Shown: positions 30,667-43,869 of the stretch, piece by piece
Numbering within the stretch: position 1 is the first letter of the stretch
How the letters are laid out: each line of letters begins with the position of its first letter
Source: Clitopilus passeckerianus
Lineage: Eukaryota > Basidiomycota > Agaricomycetes > Agaricales > Entolomataceae
Assembly: GCA_944990035.1 (NCBI GenBank)
Contig: CALYLX010000011.1
Coordinates: 124,001 to 188,000 of the forward strand
Length of the DNA stretch: 64,000 bases
Reading direction: 5' to 3'
The notes under the pieces: generated by a model
Database searches by the model: none
What the model was told of the DNA's origin: nothing
Seen by the model: only the letters and a program-made list of their open reading frames with translations
Translations under genes and position numbers: made by a program

Positions 30667-32136
30667 ATAGGGTCAACAACTTGTTCCAATTAGAACCCTT
30701 GGCGGACAGGTAGGTAGATCAGTCCATAGTCCGCAGACAACCCAGGAGAAGCCCTTGAAAGCTCCATTGAAGATCCAGAGGAAGATTAAGTAGTGTAGAA
30801 CGCATTCTCGGTATTCCGGCATGATCTTCAATGGATGGGAGATGAAGCAGGATAGAAGTCGTCGTTATCGGACCACGGTCTCTCGAAGAATGCATAGCCA
30901 CACCCCGAGAGTGATCAAATGCGCTACCTGCCTTACAAAATCGGTTCGTCCACGTGCAGATGAAGTTCGCAAATCTATTCCTGCAATTTGTAGGTAGCAA
31001 AGATGTATACCTAGCTGATATCCACTTTTCCAGGCCTAAAATTCCCTGCCGTGAGCTAGACAAGGCCACCTTCGACGGTCTTCAACCCAAATCCATGAGC
31101 TTTGGGTGTGACGATACCATCAGCGTATGTAAGCACCAGTCCAATCGGCCCTCTTACCCGGCATTCCGGTTGCTCGCCCATGCACTCTGCTTGAGCGGGC
31201 ATTCACTCAATTTCGCGCGACCACACTGTTTGTGCGGATTTATTTTTTGTACAAACGGAGCAGCATTCTCGTACAAATCAAGTCCACGTGAGCGAAGAGA
31301 AAATTCCGAGAAGGCTAGAAGCGTAATATAGCGAAGTAGTCCTTGGCACAGAGGTGCTTGACAGAGGAACAGAAGTTCGAGGTTCGATCGGACGTCTCGG
31401 CGATGAAAATGGTACTGGACAAACAACACTTTTTGGAAGGTTGATATTGGTTGGGGAATATTAATGCACGCGCACGCGATGAGAAGCCGTCATTTTTGCC
31501 GTCACAGAGTGTCCAGATCAAGTTGGAATCGAAGTCAAGGTTGAAGGAGTGTGGTACAATCGGATACGGTGGCCGGAGTTGACGACCACCTTTCGGCAGC
31601 GCGTGGCTATCCGTTCGCGGCGATGGCGATCAAAGTTTGTCATCCGCTCGCAAAAGTGCGAAGCTGAAGGGAAAATAAACCATGTAAATGAAAGAGTAGC
31701 CCGTGCTACTCTTTCGTGCACCGTCGAGGTGAGTTCACTTCGGTTCAATGGAAGGAAGTGAGCCCAACGCGATCAGAATCATGCCAGTGAGGTAACATAA
31801 TTGCTGTCAGCTTGGATAGCCTTCCAGCGTCACATTGGCAGCCCGCTTAGCCGGATTCTTGATAAAAGTGAGTGCAGAACAATACGCAGTTTACTGTAAG
31901 GCGGCCGAAACATGATACTATGTTACATTCACGTACGTTACGCAAGGTGAGGTTGACGTTTTCCTGATACACTAGCCATGCAAAGGTCCCATGATGCCTC
32001 TTCATGTAATGCAGAGACTTCTAGTCGCAACCTAGTTGACAGCAAAACTCAGCAGAATTGCCGAGCTCTATACGATTGGGTCCCAGTTTTCCCATTGTGG
32101 AACATTCTTCTGGCTGTCTATTCGGATACGAGGCGG
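30667..32136. other. Gap with decayed DNA and a hairpin
   Basis: Scattered frames on both strands (for example 30719-31069 minus, 30954-31331 plus) lack starts or splice structure. A perfect inverted repeat lies at 31689-31714. The right end is the xylanase promoter. Confidence 0.35.
31689..31714. repeat. Perfect 11-bp inverted repeat (hairpin)
   Basis: GAAAGAGTAGC, a 4-nt spacer CCGT, then GCTACTCTTTC. The symmetry makes the two strands read the same peptide word, which explains two mirror-image ORFs here. It could be a transcription-factor site or the terminus of a small element; nothing around it decides. Confidence 0.6.
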
Positions 32137-32143
32137 TATATAA
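32137..32143 (+). promoter_or_regulatory. TATA box of the xylanase gene
   Basis: TATATAA lies 67 bp upstream of the start codon at 32210, a normal distance for a strongly regulated secreted enzyme gene. A GGCTGTC word lies about 25 bp further up. Confidence 0.5.
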
Positions 32144-32209
32144 CCTCGTAGATCGCACTGGCTCAAACCCCAGAAAGCAGATAACATTCGACAGTCTTTC
32201 ATCTTCACC

Positions 32210-33100
<891 letters not shown>

Positions 33101-33913
33101 ATCTCTGTGCAGCGCAGGACCTCAACAATGAGGCTTCTGATGTGTTGTTTCACTGGCCAGATTTCTCAAGTCTTCACCTGTCATGTAATCAATTTTCTTG
33201 AAATATAAGATCCTCTGTTATAGCCTTCCTCTCAGATCACTGGGTGTGGTTTAATTTAAATTTCTGGGGTGTCGATGAAGAGGAGTTTTCGCACGTGATT
33301 CTAGGAGAGGTTTGAGCCCAGTCCTTGCCTCATTGATTGGGTTTGAACGAAGTTTACACGAGACCAATGGAAGGAAGCACCAGCAGCTATCGTCTAGGGA
33401 GCCACCGGGCTCTGTTGCGTCGCGCCTTTCCTCGTGCAGTCCTCATGGGAATTAGTCGCTTTCAGAGAAGAAGACGCCACAAGCTACATCAGCCCAAGGG
33501 CTGGGAAATATGTACGAACCAACCAGAATGTGACATTCCACTCTCTTAAGGACATTTCCGCCGCGTAAAGCGTTATCTTCCCCTCCACCACAACGTTCGC
33601 AAAGTCAATGATTTTGTTCTGTAGTCACGGTTCATCCCGTAGAACATTCGGTATGCCAGTGATGATAATTTACCACTGGCATGACATCCCATCACACGTT
33701 GCTCTTCGTAGTCAAACCGTCTCTGGGGGAAATATTATTCTCAATGGTTGAATGGCTAGAAAATCGAACGCGTTCTTGACGTGTTCTGCCAAATCTAATG
33801 TATCCGAATCACCTGACTTATTGGCATAATCTCGTGACCTCTAATAACTCGACGCGCCACCGTAAACTCTGCTGAAGCGTGCCACTTGGTTCTGATTACT
33901 CCCCGTCCTTCAA
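33101..33913. other. Intergenic gap
   Basis: Nothing recognised. The plus-strand frame at 33337-33549 has no supporting signals. Confidence 0.35.
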
Positions 33914-34691
33914 ATGCCAGTCAACCTTCCCCCCAAGCCCGCTCTTATAGACCTTCCAAGCCCGCCACAAGATCCACCCACTTTGGAAGACATAGTCGCC
34001 GCCAAGCGATATCAGGACGAGGTCAACTGTGCGGTCGGTAAGCGAGCGCAATGGGCATTCAATCTCGCACAGTATCAACCGGTAATAAATCCCGCATAGA
34101 TCTGCAGGTGGATGAAGGACCAACTGAAGCGGATGCTGCTAGAGCTGATATCTACAAAATCGAAATCATCATAGCGCACAACGCTCAACTTGCTCTTAGT
34201 ACGTATCTCACTACCTCTCATCCGTTATCGCTCATCCCGTTATAGACCCGGAAGTCACCCCGCCCTGGTTTGGCCCCGCTGTGAGGGAAGCCCTCGCACC
34301 CCTCAGCGCCTCGGTCGCCCGGGTAAGTGGCTCTTTATAACCTTGAACAAGACTCATGGTTGCTGCAGACTCATAACTCTCAACTGCGCGACGGATCGTT
34401 CAGTCAGTTTGCTTTAATTCCATTCATAAACGGAGAGATGCCAAACGAACCGCCTGTAAGTGAAAAATAACTACTATTCAAAGGTCAATCACATATCATA
34501 TAACCAATCATTTTAAGCATAACCTTCCCCCGCTCGTGTCACTATATGCGGTCCGTGACCTCACAGCTGCACAGCGGGCAGCCTATGCCAACGGATATGG
34601 CTTGGCGGGATTCCACAACGGAACCGTCGCTGAAAAAAGAGCTATAGCAAGATACATTGGGTGCTCTGTGTCATCTCAACTCTCAGAATAG
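33914..34691 (+). CDS. Small Mug135-like protein of mushrooms
   Basis: Five exons are inferred: 33914-34037, 34100-34198, 34246-34322, 34369-34455 and 34518-34691. Phases agree throughout, giving 186 aa. Introns are 47-62 nt with GTAAGC, GTACGT, GTAAGT and GTAAGT donors. The order of motifs fits a family common in Agaricomycetes: Pro-rich start (VNLPPKPALIDLPSPPQDPP), LEDIVAAKRYQDEV, TPPWFGPAVREALAPLSA, THNSQLRDGS, PHNLPPLVSLYAVRDLTAAQ, and a C-terminal helix pair ending ARYIGCSV. I believe these are annotated as Mug135-like C-terminal domain proteins, but this is from memory. Function unknown. The stop lies only 46 bp from the stop of the converging F-box gene. Confidence 0.75.
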
Positions 34692-34737
34692 GACGCCACA
34701 CAGCTGTTTTTTGTGTGTGTCGCAGTAAACGCAGTAG

Positions 34738-37398
34738 CTATGAGGGATCGTAGTTTAAATATGTATAATAGTTAGACGACAAGAAATTATTGTCCAGTGT
34801 ATTGGAGGGACTTTGGGGAAACAACGCGCTCGAGAGGCTGAAAATTAAGACTGCAGAAGGTATCATCCTGATGACCACCGGCTGAGGCGGAGGAACCTCT
34901 GGAGATCGGTAGTAATCTCGCCCCTCCTGGCAGTCGTCCTCTTTAACGTGATGCCTGCAATTGATTCCTGTCAATACTAAAGACCATGCAACCAAAAAGC
35001 ATGCACACCAAAAATTACAATGCTCTGCAATGTCGAAAAGGGTCCTGGGTGCTGCATCTCCCTTATGCCAGCGGTTCCCACACGGAATGCAGGTCCAAAT
35101 CTTGTGGGATTCCGCTGTCCCATACCGAACAGCTGCCTCCGCTTCCATCGTACGAGCTGCGCGAGCACTGAAGTCGGATATTTTCCGCCAGTCGGCTATG
35201 GTGCTTCCCCAATGACAATTTGTGCAGTGACCAAGCTACGAAAACGAGTCAGAATAGAACTCGCCACGACAGCAGAAATACTCACAGCGGAACGCCAGGT
35301 ATAGACATTGAACGAACGTTCCACGTCGGGTTCATTGCCATAGGAGCATTTTAGGCACACCAGGCGTGCATCCAGTTGATCCATATCCGCAACGGTAGCC
35401 GTTTCTGGATCCAAACCGAAAGCCTTGACAATCTTCCCGACAACAGCTTGCGCCTTGAAGTCCAAGCTCAAGTCTTTAGCGGACCATGCAGTCTGTCGAC
35501 ATCCCTCGAGCCTTTCGCCCGCCGAAACACGCCTTTCACTGTCGAGAACCGACTCGTCCCAGGTCGGATCCCTTCTGCCGTAGAAACCGCACGGACGGAC
35601 GTAGCTGCACCAGTGGTGGAGGAATTCGGGGTAGAAGAGCGGGAGGCCACGGCGGTCATCTTCAACATCGCAGCAAACCGATTTGCAAACCAGCGTAGTG
35701 GTAGCAAGCTCCAGTGGGCATGGGTTGTGTTGCGGGGACGGACTCTTGACGTCCATGCCAATGACGTGTCGCAGAGAAGATCTTTGATGCTCCTTAAACT
35801 CCGTTATCCATTCGCCGAGTTTCGGTTGAATCACGTCTCGAATGTTTTCACCTGATATCGTCGTGGTGTAGTGTCTCCTGATGAGCTTCCTTACTGGCTC
35901 CCATTCGTAAAGGTCGACGAAGCTTGGAACAAGACTGCCTTGAGGCATCTTGCTAACCTCCTCGGTAAAGAGATCGATCGCCATTCGCTTCCGTTCCTTT
36001 TCAGCCTCAAATTGCTTCGCAAACAGGAAGTGCTTATGGACGTTATCCATGAACCGGCAGAGAGGTTTACGAATATTGGCCCATTCTGGAGTAACGACTT
36101 CAACAACTCGCAGGTTTCGAAACAAAACGGAACACACCATCGTCAGTCAGCTCCTCAAACTTGCTCACAGCCGGGTGATTTGAGAGTGGGTATATCCTAG
36201 GAATGCCAGGGAATTCTTCGAGGAAATAACGGCAACGTGAGAGATAGTCCAGTTCTTCGTCATAACCCAATTTCTTCAGTCTGTCTCGTATGCTGACGTG
36301 CGGAGCCTGATGTCAGCAATATTTATACAGTCCAAAATTACGACGCACTCATTGTATCGCTTGGTTCTTGTAGCACGCATTTGCATGCGGACCTCGTCCT
36401 TGTATTCTGAATGCCAGTCTTCCCACCAGCCCATGAACTGGAGACGTAGAAGTAGGTGTCAATCAACAATAACCGTTCTTGATAGAGCCGCACCTCTTTA
36501 CGTTGCTTGACCTCCTCCGTTTTCCTCTTAATTAGGGCTTCTTGGTGGCATCCCACCGCGACTGTGTTCTTCCTGAAACTGGGCGTACTCGCGACTAAGG
36601 CAGACTACGTGTTGCCGTCTTACAGAGAACTATTGAGAAATTTCCAATGCCTCGGTTAAATGGCATACCGAACTGGTGTCGGTCAGCTGTCGGAAGACAG
36701 TCCTTCAAAATCTTGTACATAGGCGACCTCATGTTTAAACAGACCAGCCTAACGTAAAATCCGTTTGTTCGGTGCTCAATGAAGCTGCCAGAATCACGTA
36801 CTGTTGGTTTGCACAATCTAAGCAGAACCGCACCCGCAGTTCAAATTCGACGATGTTGTGCTCGTCCAGATAATACTTGAAAGAAGCATCGCATGCCTGT
36901 TTCAGATGAGCAACAATTTCTGTAGGACTGATGATACCAAACTTACGTGACACCGCATGTCGAAAGCCAAGTTAACCATTGCAGGTATACTCATATCGGC
37001 CGGAATGCTGGGCACCTCTGTCTCAACTCTGCTGAGAGGCTCCTTCCAGATAAAGGCCGAGGATTTGCTCATCAGGATGTTACGCAGAGGCCTCGAAGTA
37101 CGAGCCAGGTTCAGAATGTCCATTGGCTTCAAGTGTTTGGCGATCTAGAAAGACGCGTCAGGAAGAAGACTGTAGCGAAAATTAGGTGACTGACCTCGAA
37201 GAGGGCGTCGAGAGGTAGCAAGTGTGGCTTGAACCCGTTTTTCCCTCTCTAAAAATTTCTTAAGTCAATAAACCAGCAACTTGGAAGACAAATGTGCGTT
37301 CCACGTACGGGTATCCCAAAATGAGCCACATCTGCCTTCTTCCCTAGTCTTAACTTCTTGTTGACGAGCGTCACGGCTGGGGTACTTCGCGCCGCCAT
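34738..37398 (-). CDS. Large F-box protein, 11 exons
   Basis: Exons are 37398-37309, 37248-37195, 37144-36947, 36896-36802, 36748-36669, 36594-36494, 36437-36349, 36292-36138, 36085-35286, 35235-35009 and 34954-34738. All phases close, giving 701 aa. A basic N-terminus (VTLVNKKLRLGKKADVAHFG) is followed by the F-box (about 41-85: LLPLDALFEIAKHL, KPMDILNLARTSRPLRNIL), a Cys-rich part (MRCHACDASF, then FCLDCANQ), charged helices (KRKTEEVKQRKE; TKRYNDIRDRLKKLGYDEEL) and the family's C-terminal half with paired Cys motifs. Such proteins are expanded in mushrooms and are presumed SCF substrate adaptors. A truncated relative lies at 29533-30666. Confidence 0.85.
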
Positions 37399-37702
37399 AA
37401 TGAATGATTAGCGCCTGTAGATCGACGTTAACCTGAGACTGGTCAAGTTTCCCCAGAACTGTCAAAAGGAATGTTGCAACGAGTAAAACGCGTCTGGTCA
37501 CGATCGTGACCTGGGCCAAACCGTGACAAGCTGTTTGAACCAATTCTGAACTGGTTTGCTTCGAAGGAAACTGCGCTCAAAAGGTTGAAGGCAAGTTGAA
37601 GTTTGAACAAAGCTTGAAGGCAAGAGGGGGGCCTGTCAAGACGTATAGATTATATTTACAAAGACGCAAAGCACTGGCTTGAAAATACGTAGCAGAATAG
37701 AA

Positions 37703-38900
37703 TTAACCAAACCTCTCTCTTGCCATCCTCTGGAACATGTCCATAGTCGCCTTGAAATCAACTCAGTTTAGACGAAGTAATAGAAATGACAGGGTATTTA
37801 CCTGCTCTTTTGCCTTCAAAGCACTCGCTTTTTCTTTTGATTCCGAAATCTGCTCCTCTCTCTTGGCCTCATTTCGTCTCTTAGCTGCATCTCGTCGAGC
37901 AATCCTATAACAACTGCAGTTAGCACTGAGTGCACCCCACAATCTCTCGAAGACTTACTGGTCCCTGAAACTATCCCCGCCCCCAAGCAATGTCGACTCA
38001 TCCGCCTCCAACCCCTCATCTCCCTTATCCCTAAAACTCCTATCAGCATCCCTCTTCGCCCTCTTCTTCTCCAACATGCCCTCCCTTCCAACCGCCTTCG
38101 GCCCCACCATATCCTCTATCCTATCCCGGGCCTCCAGCTTATCCTTCTTTCTTCTATACTCCCTCTCCTCCTTCGCGTGGTCTGCAGCTATCTCCCGAGC
38201 GAGCGTTAGGTCGGAAGCCGAAGGCAAGGTAGGTCCCTGCGTGCGGCCTCTGCTGCTCCTGCTGGAGGAGCCACCGGCGTCACGTTCGCGGCCGTATGTG
38301 GCAGCGTCGATTTCTTCTCGAGCAGCTCGTAGAGCTTCGTCATCTGCTTTAGATTTCTTGGAGGCAAACGACCACTTGTACGCAGTTTGGGTCGATGCAG
38401 ACGTGTGAGGGTCTACGCCAGCATAGAGAGATTCTGGAGAGCGCCATTAGCTAGTTTTGCGTAGACGTAGGAATTCGAGCATACTTGACAGCTTTCCTCT
38501 ATTCCAAGCCTATAATGAATCAATAATGAGACTCCATTCACAATGCCTGGAACTGTCATTGACATACCTTGACAAACTTGCGGAAATAGCTGTCTTCAGA
38601 CTTAGCTTGCCCCAATCACAACAAACAGCAGAACATACCTTCTCGCCTTCTCACTCGACAGCTCGTCAAAGTACTGCCCACAAAACATCCGCGTCAGCTG
38701 TCGTTCTCGGAATGACAAGCAATAATACTCACCCTCCCCTTCTCATCCTTCAACCAAATGCGAAACTCGTCGCTCCTCAGGAAATAGTCTGACTCTGAGA
38801 TAGGCTTTGCATCGTATGGTAGGTCAACGCGACGTTCAGGAGACCTCGACCTCGAATCTCTTCTAGCTGGAGATCTCGACCGTGAACGATGAGAGGGCAT
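37703..38900 (-). CDS. RS-rich nuclear protein, probably splicing-associated
   Basis: Seven exons are inferred: 38900-38733, 38673-38639, 38589-38568, 38509-38485, 38433-37959, 37904-37802 and 37750-37703. Phases agree, giving 291 aa. Exons 2-4 are only 35, 22 and 25 nt. The protein starts with an Arg-Ser dipeptide region (SHRSRSRSPARRDSRSRSPE). A compact conserved block follows (ISESDYFLRSDEFRIWLKDE, YFDELSSEKA, YFRKFVKAWNRGKLS, KSLYAGVDPHTSASTQTAYK). The rest is a long charged helix region and the end is TMDMFQRMARERFG. RS domains direct proteins to nuclear speckles and spliceosomes. I recognise the block as conserved in eukaryotes but cannot name the family with certainty. Confidence 0.75.
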
Positions 38901-39078
38901 GGTAGTATCTGGCCAAGGTCAATTACAGTGGCACAGCCACGGCGTGCTTTTGATGCCTACATCCAAGAACGTCAAAGTATCCTCACCAGCTCTCGAATCA
39001 AATAGACGAGTAATGCCACAAGTTAAAACGGGATCGTTTAGGGTAACTCCACACCATGATAGTAAAAGTAAGAAGTTT

Positions 39079-40398
39079 TTAATTGAAGGGTCCAGACACA
39101 TTATCATCCTCTATGGGATTGAAGGGATTGAGATGACGAGATGTTTCTTCAACCCATTTACAAACTCGTTTGTTTTCAGCCTTCTTGGGAATCCCAAAGC
39201 CAAGCATAGCATTCATTGCATATAAATAACCCTCCTTTTCTAACGCCTCCTCATCTTCAAACGGGGTGTCCAGACGGTGTTGTCGTCCAGTAGTAGGTGA
39301 ACCTTTCCCTTTTGGTGTGCCTATGAAGTCATTGTCATGGTCGGTATCTGGAAACTCCTTGGGACTCGAATAGAGATTCTCCATGACACCTTCAGTGCGC
39401 AAGGGATGCGGCAGTTTCGAACGAAGATTATTCGGAGAACCCCATTTGTGGAGGACGGCACATGCATATGTGAAATCAAGGATGTACTGTGCGGGAGGGG
39501 AGAAGGTTGGGATTCTACGGTCAGAATTGTGTGCTGCAATGTCCGAGATCGAGACATTGAGATTCCCGAGATGCTGGAGTACCAGCCTGGGGGCATGCGG
39601 GCCATCAGGCGACCTCTTTGAAGGGTTTGAACACAATGGAATGTCGCTGGGAGATAGATAATCGTTTGGCACCTATTGTCGTGGTCCGATAAGAAAGTAA
39701 AGAGGGGAATGCCGAGGACAGTATTTACTTGTAGCAACGTCAACCGGGCATTGACATAGGCGCTATGGAGGCCTTGGTGCAATAAGATACCGTTCCTGAC
39801 GTCATCAATATCAGAAACGGGATTCTCCAGGTGCTGATACCGGGAGTTAAAAAGGTTTTGCATATACTGTAAAATATGTTAGGGAGCTAGAGGAGATCAA
39901 CGGCAGAACATGCCTCGCTCCCTCTGCTGTGGGGGATAATGTGGCATGCTGTAGCGGATGAAGGGTCATCGTTGGTCCAATAGGTAATGCACCAGCGGTC
40001 TCGTGCAATAAGCAAGTGTCGGAAAGCTGTGTTGCGCGGTTGGGAGACTATGGCACTGGTACGGTCATCCAGTGCGAGCGGGTCCAACGGGCGCCCCTTC
40101 TCTGTCACAATGGGGTTAAAAAACAGATTGCAGTCAAGATGGAGGGATTACCAGGTGAAACAAAATAGTACTTTGATGTCAAGTCGGTTGCCATATACTG
40201 GTCAATGGCGGGACTGAGAGGACTATCTGAATGGAGTACGCCGTCCCCTCCGTAGAAGGTAGCAGCGATGAAGCGAAGCCATTTGAGGGGGTAAATGCAA
40301 AGGCGCAGGATATCTTCAACAGGGATTACAAGTACCAAATGCCATTCCTCTTCTATGTCCAGCCAGAGCTGAACGTTGGAGCAGCTAGACGAGTTCAT
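39079..40398 (-). CDS. HNH-domain protein of the mushroom-expanded family
   Basis: Exons 40398-40152, 40101-39914, 39866-39729 and 39672-39079 encode 388 aa. The second intron is GC-AG (GCATGT...TTTTACAG). The N-terminal ~120 residues (VQLWLDIEEEWHLVLVIPVE, KWLRFIAATFYGGDG) match the domain that precedes HNH in these fungal proteins. The HNH-like core is LIARDRWCITYWTNDDP, ACHIIPHSRGSEY, then DVRNGILLHQGLHSAYVNAR. The first Cys of the usual C..C is followed by Ile-Thr rather than Val-Thr-Gly. His-Ile-Ile-Pro-His is intact. The family is predicted to be a nuclease but is uncharacterised. The frame is open upstream to 40536 without an ATG. Confidence 0.75.
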
Positions 40399-40709
40399 GG
40401 GAGACTGAGGCAAGGATTGTGGAGTAGAGACTCGACCTCGTTCGCCACGGTTAGCGAAACGACTATGTAATCTGGGCCAATTAAGACACTCAATCTTTCT
40501 TGTCTCGCCGAGTTTCGTTGGCGGCTCCCCGCTCACGTTTCGTGATATTATACAGATTTAGGAGGTGGCAGACAAAGAGATTGCGCCACCGGTTCACCCA
40601 GTCAAATACTTCAAATACCTCGAATCCGAATTTCGCCATCACGATGACGCAAAGCCATCCGCATTTGGCGAGGCACCCCTGTAATTTTCAAGTAACCGCC
40701 CGTCCCGCT
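40399..40709. other. Gap between two minus-strand genes
   Basis: Promoter side of the HNH gene and 3' flank of the malic enzyme gene; no further gene recognised. Confidence 0.3.
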
Positions 40710-42853
40710 TTACTTCGTCCCATTCTCATCAAACTCAAACTCCTCATAAACAGGCCTCCAAACCATCCTCTCCGCCCTCTCCCTAACCTCCTCCTTTCCC
40801 CACTCCACCCCCGCCGAGCCCTCCTCGATAGCTTGCTCTGCAACAGCAACAGCAACCTCGAAGTTCACCTCCGGAGCATCTCCAAAATCTGGTAACAGCG
40901 CGTCATCCGGATCCTTGAGTGCAGGAGAGAGCGAAGCAAGCTTTCGTGCACCGGCTATGATCATGGTATCTGTCATGCGTCGAGATTGAGCCAGGACTGC
41001 ACCAAATCCTAAGCCGGGATATATCAATGCGTTATTGCATTCTGCAATTCTAAAAAGAAATTCGACGAACATCAGTCAGATAACATCATCCTCAAAGAGG
41101 AAAGAAAGGATAACCCACATATAATCCTTCCCACCAGGCATCTTCGCAGGCGGGAACGGACTTCCAGTAGCAAGCAACGCCTTTCCCGCCGTCCACTCAT
41201 TCGCATCCCTCGGATCCACCTCAACCAACCGACTCGGATTACTCAAAGGCAAAATAATCGGCCTCTCACACCCCTCCTTCATCGCCTTCACCACCTCCTC
41301 CGTAAACGCCCCTCCCTTAGTCGACGTCCCAATCAACACCGTCGGCTTCACCTTCTTCACCACCTCCAATAACCTCACATACCCCTCCTCATCCGTCTTT
41401 ACACCCTCCCATTCTGCGTCTGGACGCACAAACGCGCGCAGGTCTGGGCGGATTTTAGTCTCCCCCAGGGATTCCTTGATCAAACCGAATTTATCGAGGA
41501 GGTAGAACTTCTTGTTGGCTTCTTCGGGGGAGATCCCGTTAAGGGCGACGATGGCGTCTCGAAGTTGGGTGGTTATTCCAAGTCCTGCAGAGCCAGCGCC
41601 GAATATGATGTAGCGTTGGTCGGCGAGTTTGGATTTGGTCACGCCGACTGCGGACATGATGCAGGCTAGAGTGACGGCTCCTGTTCCTTGACTATATGCG
41701 CGTCATTAGTAGAGATACCATGGACGGGACGGATAGCACGTACATATCGTCGTTGAAGACGGAATGAGTATCTCGGTATCGTTCCAAGAGTCGATGCGCA
41801 TTCGTGACCCCAAAGTCCTCGAAATGCAGTAGGCAATGGGGATGGTGCTTGCGCACGAGCTGTACGAACCTGTTAAGCCACGCATCAGTATTTCCAGCCT
41901 CGCATAGCCTGGATACATGCGCACTCACTTGTCCACAAAACGATCATAATCCTCGCCCCTGACTCGTTTTTGGGGCCAACCCTATGAAATATAGTCAGAA
42001 AGAGATGCGGGGCCCGAGAGAGTGTACATACGACGTATAAATCATCATTCAATAAGTCTTCGTTATCGGTGCCCACATCCAAGGTAACAGACAGGGACTT
42101 CGACGGGTCCATTCCAGCAATAAGCATGTAAATAACAGACTTTGCCGTCGAGATCTACAACAACCAGTAATAGTGTCAGCAATTCTTCCAAGACGCATAC
42201 AGTCAACGCTCACCCCAATCCCCTGAAAAATATCGAATTGATTAGCATACAGCTCGGCCACCAGCCCAAGAAAGAAGAAGCTCACCCCAACACCCTGATC
42301 TCCAATACCCAGAATCGCCTCTGCATCCGAGCAGACAATCAGATCAATATCTCTCCCTTTCGTCTGTTCCAAGAAATCTTCCTCCATCGAGTCTTCATTC
42401 GGGAACGTCAAATACAACCCTTCACTCCTTCTGAAGAGGTGCGAGTATTCCGATATCGCTTCAGCCTATCAAGCCATCATCAGTAAGCCATTCACATGTA
42501 CGAACATCGACGGGAGCGAGAATGGAGCGTACCTCAGTAGGCGTATAAATAATCGGCACCAACTCCCTCAAATGCCTCGTCAAAAGTGCATAATAAAGCA
42601 CCCAATTCTGGTCCTTCAAACTCTGCAAAAAGCTGTTCTTCCTTATCGGTGACTCCCTTGACTGGAGCTGGTTGTACGCCCGCTTGATTTGCTCGTCTAA
42701 AGAGTTGACTCTATGCGGTAGGCGCCCTGTTAGACCGAAAGCTTTGCGCTCTGCGAGTGTGAACGCTGTGCCTTTGTTGAATCGAGGGCTGGTGAGGATG
42801 GCGTCGCCGCGAAGGGCCACTTTGGCTTTCTGCACTATCTTAGTTGCAGACAT
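40710..42853 (-). CDS. NAD-type malic enzyme
   Basis: Eight exons are inferred: 42853-42533, 42465-42286, 42222-42214, 42154-42032, 41981-41929, 41869-41744, 41691-41119 and 41049-40710. All phases close, giving 574 aa. It converts malate to pyruvate and CO2 with NAD(P) reduction. Motifs in order: N-terminal GTAFTLAERKAFGLTGRLP, YTPTEAEAISEYSHLFRR, VCSDAEAILGIGDQGVGGIG, HFEDFGVTNAHRLLERYRD, the FNDDIQGTGAVTLACI box, the nucleotide-binding FGAGSAGLGI, TSTKGGAFTEEVV, PLSNPSRLVEVDP and AECNNALIYPGLGFGA. Length matches the ~60-kDa eukaryotic class. The 9-nt third exon encodes only Gly-Ile-Gly of a conserved glycine-rich turn. The N-terminus is mildly basic, so a mitochondrial location is possible. 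Confidence 0.95.
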
Positions 42854-43088
42854 CGTCGTCGTCGAGAGGAACGGCGATGACGGTTATCTATGTCGCTATC
42901 AAGGCCGCTCTTCAAGCTTCAAGCCCGGATGCATGATGGAGTGATGAACTGTTTCCGATGACGTTATGCCCTTTTGCGAGTGGAATGACGAGATTGTGAT
43001 TACAACAGCAAAGTAGGTCAAAAATACAACATTACAGTGTGAAGATGATATCGAGTCCATACATGAAATCCCTCGAAAATCGAAACTT

Positions 43089-43869
43089 TTACGCGACAAG
43101 CCCACCGCGGTAGCCATCGCCTCGTCTGGCTGAAACAATCGCTCGTATGATCACCACGATGAGGGCAAAGGTGACGACGATCCTGACGTAGGGAGTCAGC
43201 GGCCGCCATTGAGTAGAAAAGGATAGAAGCTTACCAGATGATCCAAGCAAAGGCTTCCAATGCGTTGAGCTGACCACAGTACGGGAACGTGGTCTGAAGG
43301 CTGTGATGAAATATGTCAGGGATAGTGAACGTGCAAGGACCTGTCAAACTTACGCGCAGTTTAACCCTCCACCCAGCATTTGTGTGACTGCAGCAGCAGC
43401 AGCGGTCCATATTATCCAAGTAAGAATGAAGCTTGATGTCCCCGTCAGTATCGTCCTGCAGACACCGTAAACAGTCGAAATCACTCACAAAACCAAATGT
43501 GAAATCACACTCGTCAAGACTGAACCAGTGGCTGAATGCATGAAAAGGACGAGGAAGAGTATCGAGAAGACGATCGTCCATGTCGATGCAAATAGTGTGT
43601 ATCGAACTCGGTCTCGAACAGTAGGTATTGTACCATGTTTGTTATATTGCGAGACGAGCCATGCTGCTATTGACATCTACCACGAGAATTAATATCGGGC
43701 GCATACAGTGACCAACGGATGCTCCTCACCTCAATGATTCCAAAGACTATCAACAGCCCAAAGGTGACTGAAAAGGAGGTCAGCCATCTCCTTTCACCCA
43801 ACCGCAGTTTACTCCAAAAAACTCACTGGGGTGACCTCTCCTGATATGTGTATCGGTATCAAAAGCCAT
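43089..43869 (-). CDS. MARVEL-like four-helix membrane protein
   Basis: Six exons are inferred, about 170 aa, from ATG 43869 to stop 43089. The first exon encodes MAFDTDTHIRRGHP. Hydrophobic segments follow in order: TFGLLIVFGIIEMSIAAWLV; YTLFASTWTIVFSILFLVLF; SHLVFFILTWIIWTAAAAAV; and AFAWIIWIVVTFALIVVIIR. The Trp-Thr-Ala-Ala-Ala signature, a Gly-Gly-Gly with Cys in the last loop (MLGGGLNC) and a paired Cys (TFPYCGQLNA) fit the fungal MARVEL-like family of membrane-domain organisers. The short C-terminal tail is basic (SARRGDGYRGG). One splice pair in the third segment is ambiguous (33- or 57-nt intron); the longer one gives the expected text. All but the ends is membrane. Confidence 0.75.

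Noticed and set aside
31518..31761. Pair of opposite ORFs sharing the word ERVARATLS
   Set aside because: The shared peptide comes from the perfect inverted repeat at 31689-31714, not from homologous genes.
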